This document shows positions 36,067-45,552 of a stretch of DNA of 64,000 bases, piece after piece. How positions within the stretch are numbered: the stretch's first letter is position 1; the number at the start of each line of letters is the position of its first letter. Below the pieces are notes generated by a model. That model searched no databases. It saw only the letters and a list, made by a program, of their open reading frames with translations, and was not told where the DNA came from. Made by a program: the position numbers and the translations under genes. Source of the stretch: Nostoc sp. NOS(2021) (GTDB lineage Bacteria; Cyanobacteriota; Cyanobacteriia; Cyanobacteriales; Nostocaceae); contig NZ_JABXKM010000061.1 of NCBI RefSeq assembly GCF_017115025.1, positions 1 to 64,000 of the forward strand. The letters are read 5' to 3'.

Positions 36067-37878
36067 ATGAACTCTACACAAGAAAAACTAAAAGTTCAGC
36101 TTGAACAGGCAATAGTTGCGGCTTTTGGCGCTGACTTCGCTGGAGTAGATCCAATTTTGGTTTCTGCTAGCAATCCTAAATTTGGTGATTATCAGGCGAA
36201 TGTGGCTTTATCCCTAAGTAAAAAGAAAGGATTGCAACCAAGAGCGATCGCAGCTGCGATCGTTGAGAAACTAGATGTATCCGAAATCTGCGAACCGCCG
36301 GAAATCGCTGGCCCAGGATTTATCAATCTGAAACTGAAAACGGCATACTTAGAAGCGCAACTAAACGCGATTCAAGCTGATCCCAGACTAGGAGTTCCAG
36401 CCGCGAAAACGCCCAAGCGGGAAATTGTGGATTTTTCCAGTCCGAATATTGCTAAAGAAATGCACGTCGGACACTTGCGTTCGACAATTATTGGTGATTC
36501 CATCGCCCGGATTTTAGAATTTCAAGGACATGACGTACTGCGATTAAATCATGTGGGTGATTGGGGTACGCAGTTTGGAATGTTAATTACTCATCTTCGT
36601 GAATTTGATTCTGAAAATAATTCCTTTTGGAATAGTCTATATTATGAGGCGGACAATCAACCGGGTTTTATTAACTCTCCCTCTATAAATATAGGAGACT
36701 TGGTTCAGTTTTACAGAGAAGCTAAGAAAAAATTTGATGAAGATGCTGATTTTCGAGAAAGATCACGTAAAGCAGTAGTAGAACTACAATCTAATGAGTT
36801 ACCAGCAAAACACGCTTGGTTTTTTCTTTGTGAAGCTTCTCGAAAAGAATTTAAAGTAATTTATGACTTACTGAATATCAACTTAACTGAACGAGGCGAA
36901 TCTTTCTACAACCGCTTCCTACCAAAAGTTGTGGAAGATTTAGAAAAATCTGGATTACTCGTAGAAAATCAAGGGGCAAAATGCGTTTTTCTGGAAGGCT
37001 TTACAAATAGAGAAGGTGAACCTCTACCTTTAATTGTGCAGAAATCAGATGGCGGTTATAACTACGCCACTACAGATTTAGCATCCCTCCGCTACCGGAT
37101 TCAGCAGGATCAAGCAAAGCGGATAATTTATGTAACCGATGCTGGACAAGCAAACCATTTTGCCCAATTCTTCCAGGTAGCACGCAAAGCCGGGTGGATT
37201 CCCGATGATGTGGAATTAGTGCATATTCCCTTTGGGTTGGTGTTAGGAGAAGATGGTAAGAAATTCAAAACTCGTTCTGGAGATACTGTGCGGTTGCGGG
37301 ATTTATTAGATGAAGCTGTTTCTCGTGCCCATGCTGACCTAAAAACTAGATTACAAGAAGAAGAACGCCAAGAAACTGAAGAATTTATTAATGAAGTTGC
37401 TAGGATAGTTGGGATCAGTGCAGTTAAATATGCAGACTTAAGCCAAAATCGCACCAGTAACTATATCTTCAGCTACGATAAAATGCTGGATTTCAAAGGT
37501 AATACTGCACCCTATATGCTGTATGCTTATGCGCGGATTCAGGGGATTAGTCGCAAGGGTGATATTAACTTTAAGGAGTTGGGAAATAATGCCGTTCTGT
37601 TGGAGCATGAAACAGAATTAGCGCTGGCAAAATATTTACTTCAACTGGATGAAATTATTAGTAGTGTAGGGCAAGACTTGCTGCCCAATCGTTTATGTGA
37701 GTATTTGTATGAACTGAGTAAAAAGTTTAATCAGTTTTATGACCGGAATCAGGGAGTTCAGGTGCTGGAGGCGGAGGAACCACAGCGAACATCTCGCTTG
37801 ATTCTGTGTGATTTGACCGCTAGAACCCTGAAGTTGGGATTATCTTTGTTGGGAATTCAGGTATTGGAGAGGATGTAA
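36067..37878 (+). CDS. argS: Arginyl-tRNA synthetase
   Basis: The 603-residue class I synthetase attaches arginine to tRNA-Arg. Marks are the N-terminal Add-1 domain (about 1-110), the catalytic HIGH-type motif HVGHLRS within [37 protein letters not shown], the [12 protein letters not shown] region in place of KMSKS, and the anticodon-binding C-terminus ([13 protein letters not shown], ending in [13 protein letters not shown]). It is slightly long for the family. A stretch around residues 180-210 ([17 protein letters not shown] and on) before [15 protein letters not shown] looks like an extra loop, without clear repeat character in DNA. Confidence 0.97.
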   Translation: MNSTQEKLKVQLEQAIVAAFGADFAGVDPILVSASNPKFGDYQANVALSLSKKKGLQPRAIAAAIVEKLDVSEICEPPEIAGPGFINLKLKTAYLEAQLNAIQADPRLGVPAAKTPKREIVDFSSPNIAKEMHVGHLRSTIIGDSIARILEFQGHDVLRLNHVGDWGTQFGMLITHLREFDSENNSFWNSLYYEADNQPGFINSPSINIGDLVQFYREAKKKFDEDADFRERSRKAVVELQSNELPAKHAWFFLCEASRKEFKVIYDLLNINLTERGESFYNRFLPKVVEDLEKSGLLVENQGAKCVFLEGFTNREGEPLPLIVQKSDGGYNYATTDLASLRYRIQQDQAKRIIYVTDAGQANHFAQFFQVARKAGWIPDDVELVHIPFGLVLGEDGKKFKTRSGDTVRLRDLLDEAVSRAHADLKTRLQEEERQETEEFINEVARIVGISAVKYADLSQNRTSNYIFSYDKMLDFKGNTAPYMLYAYARIQGISRKGDINFKELGNNAVLLEHETELALAKYLLQLDEIISSVGQDLLPNRLCEYLYELSKKFNQFYDRNQGVQVLEAEEPQRTSRLILCDLTARTLKLGLSLLGIQVLERM

Positions 37879-37923
37879 TACTAATTCGTAATTCGTAATT
37901 GGTGGAGTTGGAGGCGATCGCAA

Positions 37924-38487
37924 ATGGTACGGACACCATCTAAAAACATAACTTTGGCGGAGTTTCTAATGCTACCAGAAACGAAGCCCGCTAGTGAGTA
38001 CATCGATGGTCAAATTATTCAAAAACCTATGCCACAGGGAAAGCACAGTACAATTCGAGGTGAAATGGTTAGCACCATCAACTCAATAGTGAAGCCCAAG
38101 CGAATTGCTCGTGTTTTTCCAGAACTGCGGTGTACTTTTGGTGGAAGGTCAATAGTGCCAGATGTTTCTGTGTTTACTTGGGAAAGAATTCCCCGTGACG
38201 AAAATGGTCAAGTTGCTAATGTATTCCAAGCAGCTCCCGATTGGACTATAGAGATTCTATCACCTGACCAAAGACAAACGAAAGTTACAAAAAATATTTT
38301 ACATTGCCTGAATTATGAAACACAAATGGGTTGGCTAATTGATCCAGAGGAACAAACGGTATTTGTGTACATCCGCAATCAACAGCCAGTCATGTTGGAT
38401 GAATTAGAAGCTTTACTCCCTGTGCCAGATTTTGCAAGTGAGTTGAGGCTGACGGTGGGAGATTTATTTGGTTGGCTGTTGGAATAA
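37924..38487 (+). CDS. Uma2 family endonuclease (DUF820)
   Basis: The 187-residue Uma2 paralogue has DGQIIQKPMPQGKHS, IVPDVSVFTWERIP and PDWTIEILSPDQRQTKVTKN, the same candidate metal-binding positions as the copy at 171. It is closer in sequence to the copy at 51491 (shared LRCTFGGRSI(V/I)PDV, TKVTKxILH and QMGWLIDPxE). It lies 45 bp after argS and just ahead of the CbiG-like gene, so it may be cotranscribed with both. The gene may have been inserted between argS and the cobalamin gene. Confidence 0.88.
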   Translation: MVRTPSKNITLAEFLMLPETKPASEYIDGQIIQKPMPQGKHSTIRGEMVSTINSIVKPKRIARVFPELRCTFGGRSIVPDVSVFTWERIPRDENGQVANVFQAAPDWTIEILSPDQRQTKVTKNILHCLNYETQMGWLIDPEEQTVFVYIRNQQPVMLDELEALLPVPDFASELRLTVGDLFGWLLE

Positions 38488-38524
38488 ACCAAACCCTGAC
38501 GAACTAAGTAAGGAAATAGAGCAA

Positions 38525-38965
38525 GTGCAACAGGTTTTATGGGTAGGGATCGGTTGTAAACGGGGAACCTCATGGCAGTTGATTGATCGGGCAATTGAGC
38601 AAGTTTTTCGAGAAAATCAACTTTTTCAAAGTGCGATCGCAGGGATTGCTAGCATTGACACCAAAGCCTCGGAAGTTGGTTTAGTAGAACTTTGCAACCT
38701 CCGCCATTTGCCCCTAAAAACCTTTTCTGCCCAAATCCTTCGCTCTGTCTGTGTCCCCAACCCTGCCACAATTACCGACCACAAAGTAGGTACACCTAGC
38801 GTAGCAGAAGCAGCTGCTATTCTTGCAGCCGCTCAACTCACATCGTTGACTGTTTTCCCCTTTAGAAGCATAGAGGAATTGCGGGTGAGGTTCTTAGTTC
38901 CTAAACAAATTTTCCAGTTACAAGGGCAACCAGGAGCGGTAACACTAGCTGTTGCCCAAGCTTAA
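38525..38965 (+). CDS. CbiG C-terminal-domain protein (cobalamin biosynthesis)
   Basis: The 146-residue product (GTG start at 38525 behind AAGGA; a TTG at 38468 would overlap the Uma2 gene) matches the C-terminal domain of CbiG / CobE. It has LWVGIGCKRGTSWQLIDRAIEQV, GIASIDTKASEVGLVELC and VGTPSVAEAAAILAA. In the anaerobic cobalamin pathway CbiG opens the lactone of cobalt-precorrin-5A. In cyanobacteria the domain also occurs alone or fused to other enzymes. The N- and central CbiG domains are absent here. Cobalamin genes are not clustered in the window, so the assignment rests on sequence. Confidence 0.78.
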   Translation: MQQVLWVGIGCKRGTSWQLIDRAIEQVFRENQLFQSAIAGIASIDTKASEVGLVELCNLRHLPLKTFSAQILRSVCVPNPATITDHKVGTPSVAEAAAILAAAQLTSLTVFPFRSIEELRVRFLVPKQIFQLQGQPGAVTLAVAQA

Positions 38966-38994
38966 AATATTAGTATTACAATTTACTAATTTTT

Positions 38995-39348
38995 CTAGTC
39001 AACCACTCTCAACAAATAGTTAATTATGCTAGAAACAACTGCTAGTACAATTGAACCTAATAAAGCAGGTAAAAAGCCCTGAATCTCAAAACCATAACCA
39101 GGAGTGAGGGCACTTGCCAGCCAAAGGGTTAAGGCGTTGATCACTAATGTAAATAAACCAAAGGTGAGTAAGGTAATCGGAAACGTCAAAATCTGCAAAA
39201 TTGGTCTAATAAATGCATTAACCAGACCAATAACAAGGGCAGCGACCAGGGCAGTCACAAAATTCTTGATAAAGAATCCCGGAACGATATTAGCAGTAAT
39301 AAATAACGCCACCGCACTACCGAGCCAAGTTAATAAAAAGTTTTGCAT
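38995..39348 (-). CDS. Phage holin family / YvlD-type membrane protein
   Basis: The 117-residue protein has four predicted membrane helices covering nearly its full length. It fits the Pfam family named Mycobacterial 4 TMS phage holin (PF04020), with ANIVPGFFIKNFVTALVAALVIGLVNAFIRPILQILTFPIT as the characteristic core. Despite the name, members are common chromosomal genes of unknown function with no shown holin activity. It is convergent with the CbiG-like gene and no phage genes are nearby. Confidence 0.85.
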   Translation of the reverse strand: MQNFLLTWLGSAVALFITANIVPGFFIKNFVTALVAALVIGLVNAFIRPILQILTFPITLLTFGLFTLVINALTLWLASALTPGYGFEIQGFLPALLGSIVLAVVSSIINYLLRVVD

Positions 39349-39805
39349 AAGTTTTTTTAGAGGAATTAGCAGTTTAATTAATTTGACTATTGCCAGTTGT
39401 AATCTGTAACACCATCAGGCGTAGTTGTATCTAGCTCTTAAAGTTGCTGTACTCTCTTATCAGCCCAAAAACAATGTAATTTTTCAGCGATCGCATAGAG
39501 AGATACTTTCAATCAGGGTATCTTTATCGTATTGCAGGATGTACCACGAATTAAATTCATTAAAAATGAGATGAGCAGCAAAACTCCTACAGAAGTTTCT
39601 CTTGGTCGAGAAACCTCTGTATCTAAAAGAGGGTATCTAGCACTAGCAAGTTCCAAAGTCATTAAGGGAACTAGCAAAATTGCACTATAGCAGTTCTCGT
39701 TTGGATGCAATACATGGTAGAGGCACAGCATTGCTGTGCCCTTACGAGTGGTCTGTATCCCATGCAATTAAGAACCGCTATATAGTTGGCAACTTTAGTA
39801 TCAGC
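39349..39805. other. Intergenic region with repeat element
   Basis: About 450 bp. A HIP1 site lies near 39489. The TATAGC-ended element at 39686-39782 occupies the right part. Nothing else was recognised; weak ORFs across the repeat are not supported. Confidence 0.5.
39686..39782. mobile_element. TATAGC-ended MITE-like element, copy 1
   Basis: TATAGCAGTTCT (39686-39697) and AGAACCGCTATA (39771-39782) form imperfect terminal inverted repeats around a GGCACAGCA-T-TGCTGTGCC hairpin (39722-39740). Related ends occur at 48499/48647, 62335/62420 and, as a single end, 45383-45395. Confidence 0.55.
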
Positions 39806-40870
39806 CTAACGCGGTTGGGGCGATCGCCGCAAAAGAACCTCCCAGGTAGAGCCACCAACTACACCGTCAGCTTCTAAACCATAGCGCTTTTGTGCAGCTT
39901 TCACAGCTTCCTCGGTTGTCACGCCAAAATCTCCATCGGCATCGCCTTTCAATAAACCAAGCTTTTTCAGTTGTTCTTGCAACTTGACAACTTCAGAACC
40001 ACGTAATCCTATACGCAAAATTGGCAATCCTTCTGAGGTGTATTGAATACCAGGGGTTCGCTTAGTAGTTGTGTTTGACTGAGTTCGAGTAGTTGATGTA
40101 GTACGATTCGGTGTTTTCTGTGTCCTTGAAGTTGTAGCTTTTCTTGGGGTAGCAGGTCTTGGCTCAGGGCTGGTCGCAACTTGTGTTACAGGTTTTTTTC
40201 GGGTAGCAGGTTTTGGCTCAGGGCTGGTCGCAACTTGTGTTACAGGTTTTTTTCGGGTGGCAGGTTTTGGCTTAGGGCTGCTCGCAGCTTGTGTTACAGC
40301 TTTTTTTGGAGGGTTGGGGTTAGGATTTGCAACGTTGGTGACGTTGCTAGGCTGGGTTGGAACAGGAAAATTCGTAGCTGAGTTAAATCTTGGCTGGGAT
40401 GAAGGGGCGGTTGATGCTGCTACCGATTCATTAGGGAAAAGTCGTTGCCAAGTGCTGGCATCAACAACGCCATCTGGATTTAAGCCAGCTGCTTGTTTAA
40501 ACCGGGAAACAGCACTGGCCGTATTCTGACTATATACACCATCTACTGCACCAGAGTAATAACCCAAAAGTTTCAGAGCTGCTTGAAGTTCAGACACGCG
40601 TTCGCCTTGACTACCAACTTTGAGGGTAGGGCGGCTGATGCTATCTCCAGGATTTACTTGGGCAATTTTTTGTGGTGCAGCTATTGATACTACAGCCGTT
40701 GAGGCAATCAAGAGAGGTGTAGTGGAGAACAAGAGTATTTCAATGGCTGATAAAGATTTAGAGCTTTTTGTCCACCAACCTTTTTGCCGTTTTTCCATTC
40801 TACAGCGATTTACAGTTGGATCTAGTAATTTTAAGTAACTCAAAATACTTGCTGTCAGGCTGCCTTGCAT
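39806..40870 (-). CDS. Peptidoglycan-binding protein with two PG_binding_1 domains
   Basis: The 354-residue exported protein has a membrane anchor or signal (about 40-65: IEILLFSTTPLLIASTAVVSIAA). A first peptidoglycan-binding domain (about 82-132: LKVGSQGERVSELQAALKLLGYYSGAVDG) is followed by a low-complexity Pro/Thr/Lys linker and a second domain (about 285-350: LPILRIGLRGSEVVKLQEQLKKLGLLKGDADG). The linker carries tandem ATRKKPVTQVATSPEP units encoded by near-identical 54-bp DNA repeats (40170-40275). An alternative start at 40798 (MEKRQKGWW) would drop 24 residues. It probably anchors to the wall; no catalytic domain is present. Confidence 0.87.
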   Translation of the reverse strand: MQGSLTASILSYLKLLDPTVNRCRMEKRQKGWWTKSSKSLSAIEILLFSTTPLLIASTAVVSIAAPQKIAQVNPGDSISRPTLKVGSQGERVSELQAALKLLGYYSGAVDGVYSQNTASAVSRFKQAAGLNPDGVVDASTWQRLFPNESVAASTAPSSQPRFNSATNFPVPTQPSNVTNVANPNPNPPKKAVTQAASSPKPKPATRKKPVTQVATSPEPKPATRKKPVTQVATSPEPRPATPRKATTSRTQKTPNRTTSTTRTQSNTTTKRTPGIQYTSEGLPILRIGLRGSEVVKLQEQLKKLGLLKGDADGDFGVTTEEAVKAAQKRYGLEADGVVGGSTWEVLLRRSPQPR

Positions 40871-41021
40871 GGAATTTACTCCCAGAATATTCTCATGCTA
40901 ATGGTACAGCCGCTTGGTCTAAAATACAGCTGTATTTACGATGTCTACGACGGGCGTAGCTGCGGCACATAATCCAATACGCTTCCTCCCTAACCCTTCT
41001 CAAAAAGAGGGAAGTGAACTA

Positions 41022-41071
41022 CTCCTAGTTGCCTTGTCTGCGACACGCTGCGCGAACGGCTGAACTAGGAG
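41022..41071 (-). other. IS605-type right-end hairpin of the tnpB relic
   Basis: CTCCTAGTT (41022-41030) pairs with AACTAGGAG (41063-41071) at the end of the relic tnpB. The 32-base loop is a dispersed repeat fragment (CTTGTCTGCGACACGCTGCG). The flanks GTGAACTA and GCTTCTG match those of the hairpin at 15836-15866, but every stem pair that differs is compensated. Confidence 0.6.
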
Positions 41072-41996
41072 CTTCTGTAATCACGGGGGAGTGCCCAAAC
41101 TTAGACTTTCGTCCAAGTTTAGGACTTACCTCCCCTCCTACAGCAGAGACGGCTGAACCTTCCGCCTTTATCATTCTGATACCCTCTGCTCTAATATTTA
41201 TAGCTGCGTTTCCATCCCTGTCATGATGAGTACCGCAGTGAGGACAAGTCCATTCACGGACATCCAATGGCATCTCACTAACCTGATAGAAACAATTAGA
41301 ACAGAGTTTAGAACTGGGGAACCATCTGTCAATCTCAACTAACTTACCACCATTGCGTTCCAGCTTATAAGCTAAGAAATTAGTAAATGTTCCCCACCCA
41401 ACATCAGATATTGATTTTGCCAAATATGAAAAGCGTACCATGCCTTTGACATGAAGATTCTCTACTATGACAGATTGGCTATCGCTGACTAACTTATAAC
41501 TAAGTTTATGTAGAAAATCAAGACGGGAATTACTAACTCGTTCGTACACCTTGGCAACAACTTTTCTATACCTATTTCTTGAATTACTTCCTTTTTGTTT
41601 ACGTGCTAATTTTTGTTGTTTACGCTTGAGGTTTTTCTCATGCTTGGCAAGATGTTTAGGGTTGTCGTATTTGGAAACCTTTTCACCGTCAGTAACGACA
41701 GCAAAGTGTTTTAGCCCTAAGTCAATGCCGTAAATTTTACCAACTGAGAAACGCGGGTTTTCTCCTTCTGTCTCAGTCAGTATAGATGCAAGATATTTAC
41801 CTGAAGGCATTTTACTCACAGTAACAGTTTTGACTTTCCCCTCAATCGCTCTGTGTATTTTGGCTTTGACTAGCGTTAGCGAGCTTGCGTTCGCTTTTAA
41901 CGTCTCGTAGAGAGCGTCACCTCGAAGAGGGGATTCGTCATACATCTGATATTTGTTTAAGATAGGCAAGAAATCAATATCAGATGCAATCCTCAT
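41025..41996 (-). pseudogene. tnpB: TnpB (IS605 OrfB) relic lacking its N-terminus
   Basis: The 323-codon frame aligns with intact TnpB only from about residue 44 (VKAKIHRAIEGKVKTVTVSK). The catalytic D92 (GIDLGLKHF), E179 (IVENLHVKGM) and D261 (HDRDGNAAIN) and the zinc ribbon C232/C235/C251/C254 are intact. The first 100 or so residues of a normal TnpB are missing. Codons about 20-43 (DESPLRGDALYETLKANASS) come from a dispersed palindromic repeat at about 41872-41940. The relic shares about the same right end as the copy at 15851. It is probably non-functional as a nuclease. Confidence 0.82.
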
Positions 41997-42065
41997 CCCC
42001 CGCTCCCTATCCCCACCTTATGAGTACATTGAAGGTGGGGACTTCCGCGATACGTTAAAGCAAAG

Positions 42066-43358
42066 CTATGCGTAGGCTCCGCCCGTCGTAGACATCGCTC
42101 GATTAATTGCTTCTTCTTGACCAACTAAAGACAAGTAAGGTGATTTTAAATACTTACAAGCTGAAGCGATCGCATCCTTGGCACTCACCGCCGCAATCAA
42201 TTCTTGGAACTTTGTATCAAAATCAATTCCTAAGCCCAAAATTTCATACCAGCCGTATATCTGAGCAATTTGCCCGTTCGTTTGTTTACCCAAGGCGTAC
42301 TGCCCCAGGATCTTGTTTTTAGCAGCTTGGAGTGCGCTTTCGGTTACTTCGGTGGTAGACAATAAATCTACTTCTGTACGCAGTCCTTCTAGGGCGATAC
42401 TGGTATTTTCCGGTGCTGTACCCATGTAAACCACAAATGATGCTGGAAATAGCCTTGTGGAGTAAAAGGCGGATACTTCGTAAGCTAAACCTCGTTTTTC
42501 TCGCAATTCGACAAACAAGCGACTAGAAAGCCCATTTCCCAAGTAGGTACACAGCAACTTCAGTGGGGCGTAGTCAACAGAACTCACCGATGTTCCCAAA
42601 TAACCGAGCATCACGATTGATTGTTGTGTCTGTATTGGCTTCACCTTTACCTGCGGTTCCACCTTAATTTCAGGTAAATTCAGTATTGGCAGTGCTTGGG
42701 CTGGAGCTTGCCAATCACCAAAAACTTCTTCTACCAATGCTACTGCATCTGTAGGTGTGACTCTCCCAGCAATACTAATTACTAGATTATCTGGACGAAA
42801 ATAAGTTTGGTGATACTCCACTAAATCCGCACGAGTTAAGTGGCTCATGGTGGTTTCATCTCCCAGCACTGACATAGAGTAGGGATGATTTTGGTACATT
42901 ACCTGCCGCATTTGTTCAAAGGCGACAGTGAACGGTTGCTCTTTTTGGGAACGAATATCTTGGAGTGCTAAACGTCGTTCTAGTTCCACTTGAGTTTCGG
43001 GAAAAGTAGGCGATCGCAAAATCCGCCCTGCCAATGTTAAAATTTCCGCAAAATCGGATGTTACCGTTTTGAAAGATAGCAAAAAATAATCAGTACTGGC
43101 ATCTGCACTCAAACTCGCCCCTACAGACTCGACAATTTCGGCAATTTCCAAACTAGAAAGTCCATCACATCCCTTTGTCATCACTGCTGATAGCAAATGT
43201 GCCAACCCTGCTTGCTCCCGCTTTTCGTGACAACTACCGGCACGCACAAAGATTCGCGCCGCAATAATGTCCGCAGCAGGATTTTCTGCTACCAGCACGA
43301 CAATGCCATTGTTCAATACAGTGCGATGGATAGGCGATTTTTGCAGCAAGGTTGTCAT
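42066..43358 (-). CDS. M16 family peptidase-like subunit, catalytic motif absent
   Basis: The roughly 430-residue protein (start at MTTLLQKSP, 43358; a frame from 43379 reads into a tandem repeat) has the two-domain M16 peptidase fold. Seen are NGIVVLVAENPAADIIAARIFVRAGSCHE and the C-terminal RLFVELREKRGLAYEVSAFYS region. The zinc motif HxxEH is replaced by AHLLSAV, so it is likely the non-catalytic partner of a heterodimer. The catalytic partner is the next gene upstream (43439-44704). Paired M16 proteins of this kind resemble mitochondrial processing-peptidase subunits. The C-terminal codons run into a palindromic repeat. Confidence 0.88.
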   Translation of the reverse strand: MTTLLQKSPIHRTVLNNGIVVLVAENPAADIIAARIFVRAGSCHEKREQAGLAHLLSAVMTKGCDGLSSLEIAEIVESVGASLSADASTDYFLLSFKTVTSDFAEILTLAGRILRSPTFPETQVELERRLALQDIRSQKEQPFTVAFEQMRQVMYQNHPYSMSVLGDETTMSHLTRADLVEYHQTYFRPDNLVISIAGRVTPTDAVALVEEVFGDWQAPAQALPILNLPEIKVEPQVKVKPIQTQQSIVMLGYLGTSVSSVDYAPLKLLCTYLGNGLSSRLFVELREKRGLAYEVSAFYSTRLFPASFVVYMGTAPENTSIALEGLRTEVDLLSTTEVTESALQAAKNKILGQYALGKQTNGQIAQIYGWYEILGLGIDFDTKFQELIAAVSAKDAIASACKYLKSPYLSLVGQEEAINRAMSTTGGAYA

Positions 43359-43441
43359 TTGTCCTTTGTCCTTTGTCATTTGTCATTTGTCATTGGTCAT
43401 TGGTCATTTGTCTTTTGCTAATGACTAATGACTAATGACTA
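43359..43441. repeat. Heptameric tandem repeats
   Basis: Runs of GTCATTT/GTCCTTT/GTCATTG heptads pass into three TAATGAC heptads, filling the gap between the two M16 genes. This is the short tandem repeat type typical of Nostocales. Confidence 0.8.
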
Positions 43442-44704
43442 ACACGGTTTAAGTACAGTAACCGCATAATTCTGCGGCGAGAGATACTGTTTAGCTAACT
43501 TTTGCAATTCTTGGGCATCAAAAGACTGAATCTGCTGGGGATATGTCACAGCTAATTCAGCTTGGGCGATCGTATTGTAATACCCATAAAGCCCCGTTAG
43601 CTGATTTGGCGTTTCAGTAGAAAACGCATACTCATTACATAGCAGCCTGCGTGTACGGGCAAGTTCCTGTTCACTAATCCCTCTAGTCTGCAAATCATCC
43701 AAATGAGCGCAAATTAAAGACTCAACTTCCTCCAAATTTTCTGGTTCCAACCAGGCAGTAATTGTAAATAAACTTGATTCCCGTTGTAGAGAAAAACTAC
43801 TGCAAATTCCCTGTACCAATTGCAAATCTTCTCGCAAATCACGCACTAAACGCGAAGTCCGCCCTTCTGCCAATAACACCGACAACAAATCTAAACCATA
43901 GCCAGTGCGGATTTCCTCTACTCCGGGTACCAGCCACGCCATCAACAATCGCGCTTGCTCTATGCGTGGTAAACACAGTTCTTGACGGTGAATTCCTGTT
44001 ATCACTGGCTTTGCCACTTTCTCAAACTGCGGACAATTTGAGCGTTCGGCAAAATCAGCAAATGAACGATTTACCATTTCCCAAGCTGGTTGCTGGGCTA
44101 TACCCCCGGCAATTACCACCGTCATGTTTTCCGGCTGATAGTGAGTGCGGTGAAAACAGCGCATTGCTTCTGGTGACTGCTGCATCAGTTCTTGCTCAGT
44201 ACCCAGCACCGAACGTCCGTAAGGGTGATGCTGATAGATGCTTTGAATCAGAGTTTGAAATCCTATCCAGTCGGAATCGTCATGACAAGAGCGAATTTCC
44301 TCTAGCACCACGTCCCGTTCGCGGCTAAATTCATCTTCTGGAATTGCCGCATTCAGTAGTAGTTCTCCCAAGTAGGGCAGAGTATCTTTTAAATAAGGGG
44401 CAGCTGTGGTGAGTGAATAATTAGCATAATCATAGCTTGTCGCTGCATTACTCACGCCACCCCGGTTTTCAACCTTGTAATCGAACATTCCAGGGGGTAG
44501 CGTCGCCGTACCTTTAAAAATCATATGTTCTAAAAAGTGCGCCATGCCGAACCACGGTTCTGGCTCTAGGCTTGCTCCAGCACGCACCCAAACATCAGCC
44601 ACAACTACAGGGGTAGTGGGAATTTCTTGATGAATAAACGTTAAACCACTCTCTAGTCGGAAGACCGAGGCTGGAAATACGGTATTAGTTAGTTGCTGTG
44701 ACAA
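43439..44704 (-). CDS. M16 family zinc metallopeptidase
   Basis: The 421-residue catalytic M16 protein carries the inverted zinc motif HFLEH in WFGMAHFLEHMIFKGTATLP and a downstream glutamate in the RERDVVLEEIRSCHDD region. The second domain contains RTSRLVRDLREDLQLVQGI. Such enzymes cut short peptides within a closed chamber; cyanobacterial members occur with a non-catalytic partner as here. No signal peptide is evident, so it is probably cytoplasmic. The two genes share orientation and probably a transcript, separated only by the heptameric repeat. Confidence 0.92.
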   Translation of the reverse strand: MSQQLTNTVFPASVFRLESGLTFIHQEIPTTPVVVADVWVRAGASLEPEPWFGMAHFLEHMIFKGTATLPPGMFDYKVENRGGVSNAATSYDYANYSLTTAAPYLKDTLPYLGELLLNAAIPEDEFSRERDVVLEEIRSCHDDSDWIGFQTLIQSIYQHHPYGRSVLGTEQELMQQSPEAMRCFHRTHYQPENMTVVIAGGIAQQPAWEMVNRSFADFAERSNCPQFEKVAKPVITGIHRQELCLPRIEQARLLMAWLVPGVEEIRTGYGLDLLSVLLAEGRTSRLVRDLREDLQLVQGICSSFSLQRESSLFTITAWLEPENLEEVESLICAHLDDLQTRGISEQELARTRRLLCNEYAFSTETPNQLTGLYGYYNTIAQAELAVTYPQQIQSFDAQELQKLAKQYLSPQNYAVTVLKPC

Positions 44705-44866
44705 TTTTTTGTAGCTTTAACCACAATTTTAGATAATTTTGTTATCTTAACTCTGAACGATACCTAATTTAGAATCAAGTTATACAGATTTTGTTTTTAT
44801 CAGCAGGTATTGCTAACTTCTAAGCACATCTGTCGTCGGGGCACAGCAATGCTTATTGGTGTCAAC

Positions 44867-45175
44867 TTAAGAAGATAAAGCCCAAATTTGTTGGGTGTAA
44901 GCGTCAATCTCTCGATGGCGCTTACGCCTGGTTTTGACTAATCCAAACAGCTTTTGACGTTCCATAAGATAGGGAACAGGGTAATGGGCATCACCACGTA
45001 GAACAGCTTGAGAAAAATGGTATAACCCACGAAAGACCATTATCTCTTTCTCGATTTGCAAGGGTTGGCGGCACTGGTACATATTTTTGCTGCCGCAGGT
45101 CTGGGTTTCCTTTTCGCACCGGACGTTTTGTACTCGTGATATATCACTTAGAACATCAAACCAGATATTCCGAGA
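44867..45175 (-). pseudogene. Gene fragment inside IS-like element, unrecognised
   Basis: The frame is open from 45175 to the stop at 44867 (102 codons; the first ATG is at 45082). It contains RCEKETQTCGSK, then EKEIMVFRGLYHFSQAVLRG and KTRRKRHREIDAYTQQIWAL. The position against the terminal repeat suggests a transposase 3' part, but I do not recognise the family. It is cut upstream by the nested repeat. Confidence 0.4.
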
Positions 45176-45191
45176 TTACATCTTATGCTGG

Positions 45192-45318
45192 CTTTTAGAG
45201 TTGTCTCGTTCCCAGTCTCTGACTGGGAATGCCTAATTGGAGGCTCCGCCTCAAGACTTGCGGCAGAGCCGCAATGAGCAGCATTTCCAGCCAGAGGCTG
45301 GAAACGAGGTTCTAAAAG
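45192..45318. repeat. Nested palindromic repeat (CTCGTTCCCAG type)
   Basis: CTTTTAGA and CTCGTTCCCAG on the left pair with CTGGAAACGAG and TCTAAAAG on the right, with further inner palindromes GGAGGCTCCGCCTC and GCGGCAGAGCCGC. It is a common large hairpin repeat of filamentous cyanobacteria. Confidence 0.65.
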
Positions 45319-45421
45319 GGTTTTAGCTTAAGTTGACACCAATGGGCACTGCCATGCCCCTACGGGTGTACCTCACGTAAACGAAAACCGCTATATTATC
45401 AAAATAATTCATAATTGATCA

Positions 45422-45552
45422 TTAAGTAGTCGGACAGAATTAATTACACAATGTCATTGCGAATGCAGCGAAGCGAAATGAAGCAATCGCAAGGGCTGGG
45501 ATTGCTTCGCTCCGTTCGCAATGACTATAAATATTTTTGTCCAGCTACTTAA
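45422..45552. mobile_element. 131-bp MITE-like element
   Basis: TTAAGTAGTCGGACA (45422-45436) and TGTCCAGCTACTTAA (45538-45552) are inverted ends with two mismatches. Inner arms GTCATTGCGAA and TTCGCAATGAC also pair. No ORF. Confidence 0.6.

Larger units (their letters stand above)
44855..45343. mobile_element. Decayed IS-like element with 17-bp perfect terminal repeats
   Basis: ATTGGTGTCAACTTAAG (44855-44871) has its exact inverse at 45327-45343. An ORF fragment ends inside the left repeat, as transposase genes often do. A nested palindromic repeat (45192-45318) occupies the other half. The family could not be named. Confidence 0.6.

Noticed and set aside
38995-39348. Prophage holin
   Set aside because: Only the family name suggests phage; no phage genes are nearby and such proteins are widespread in chromosomes.
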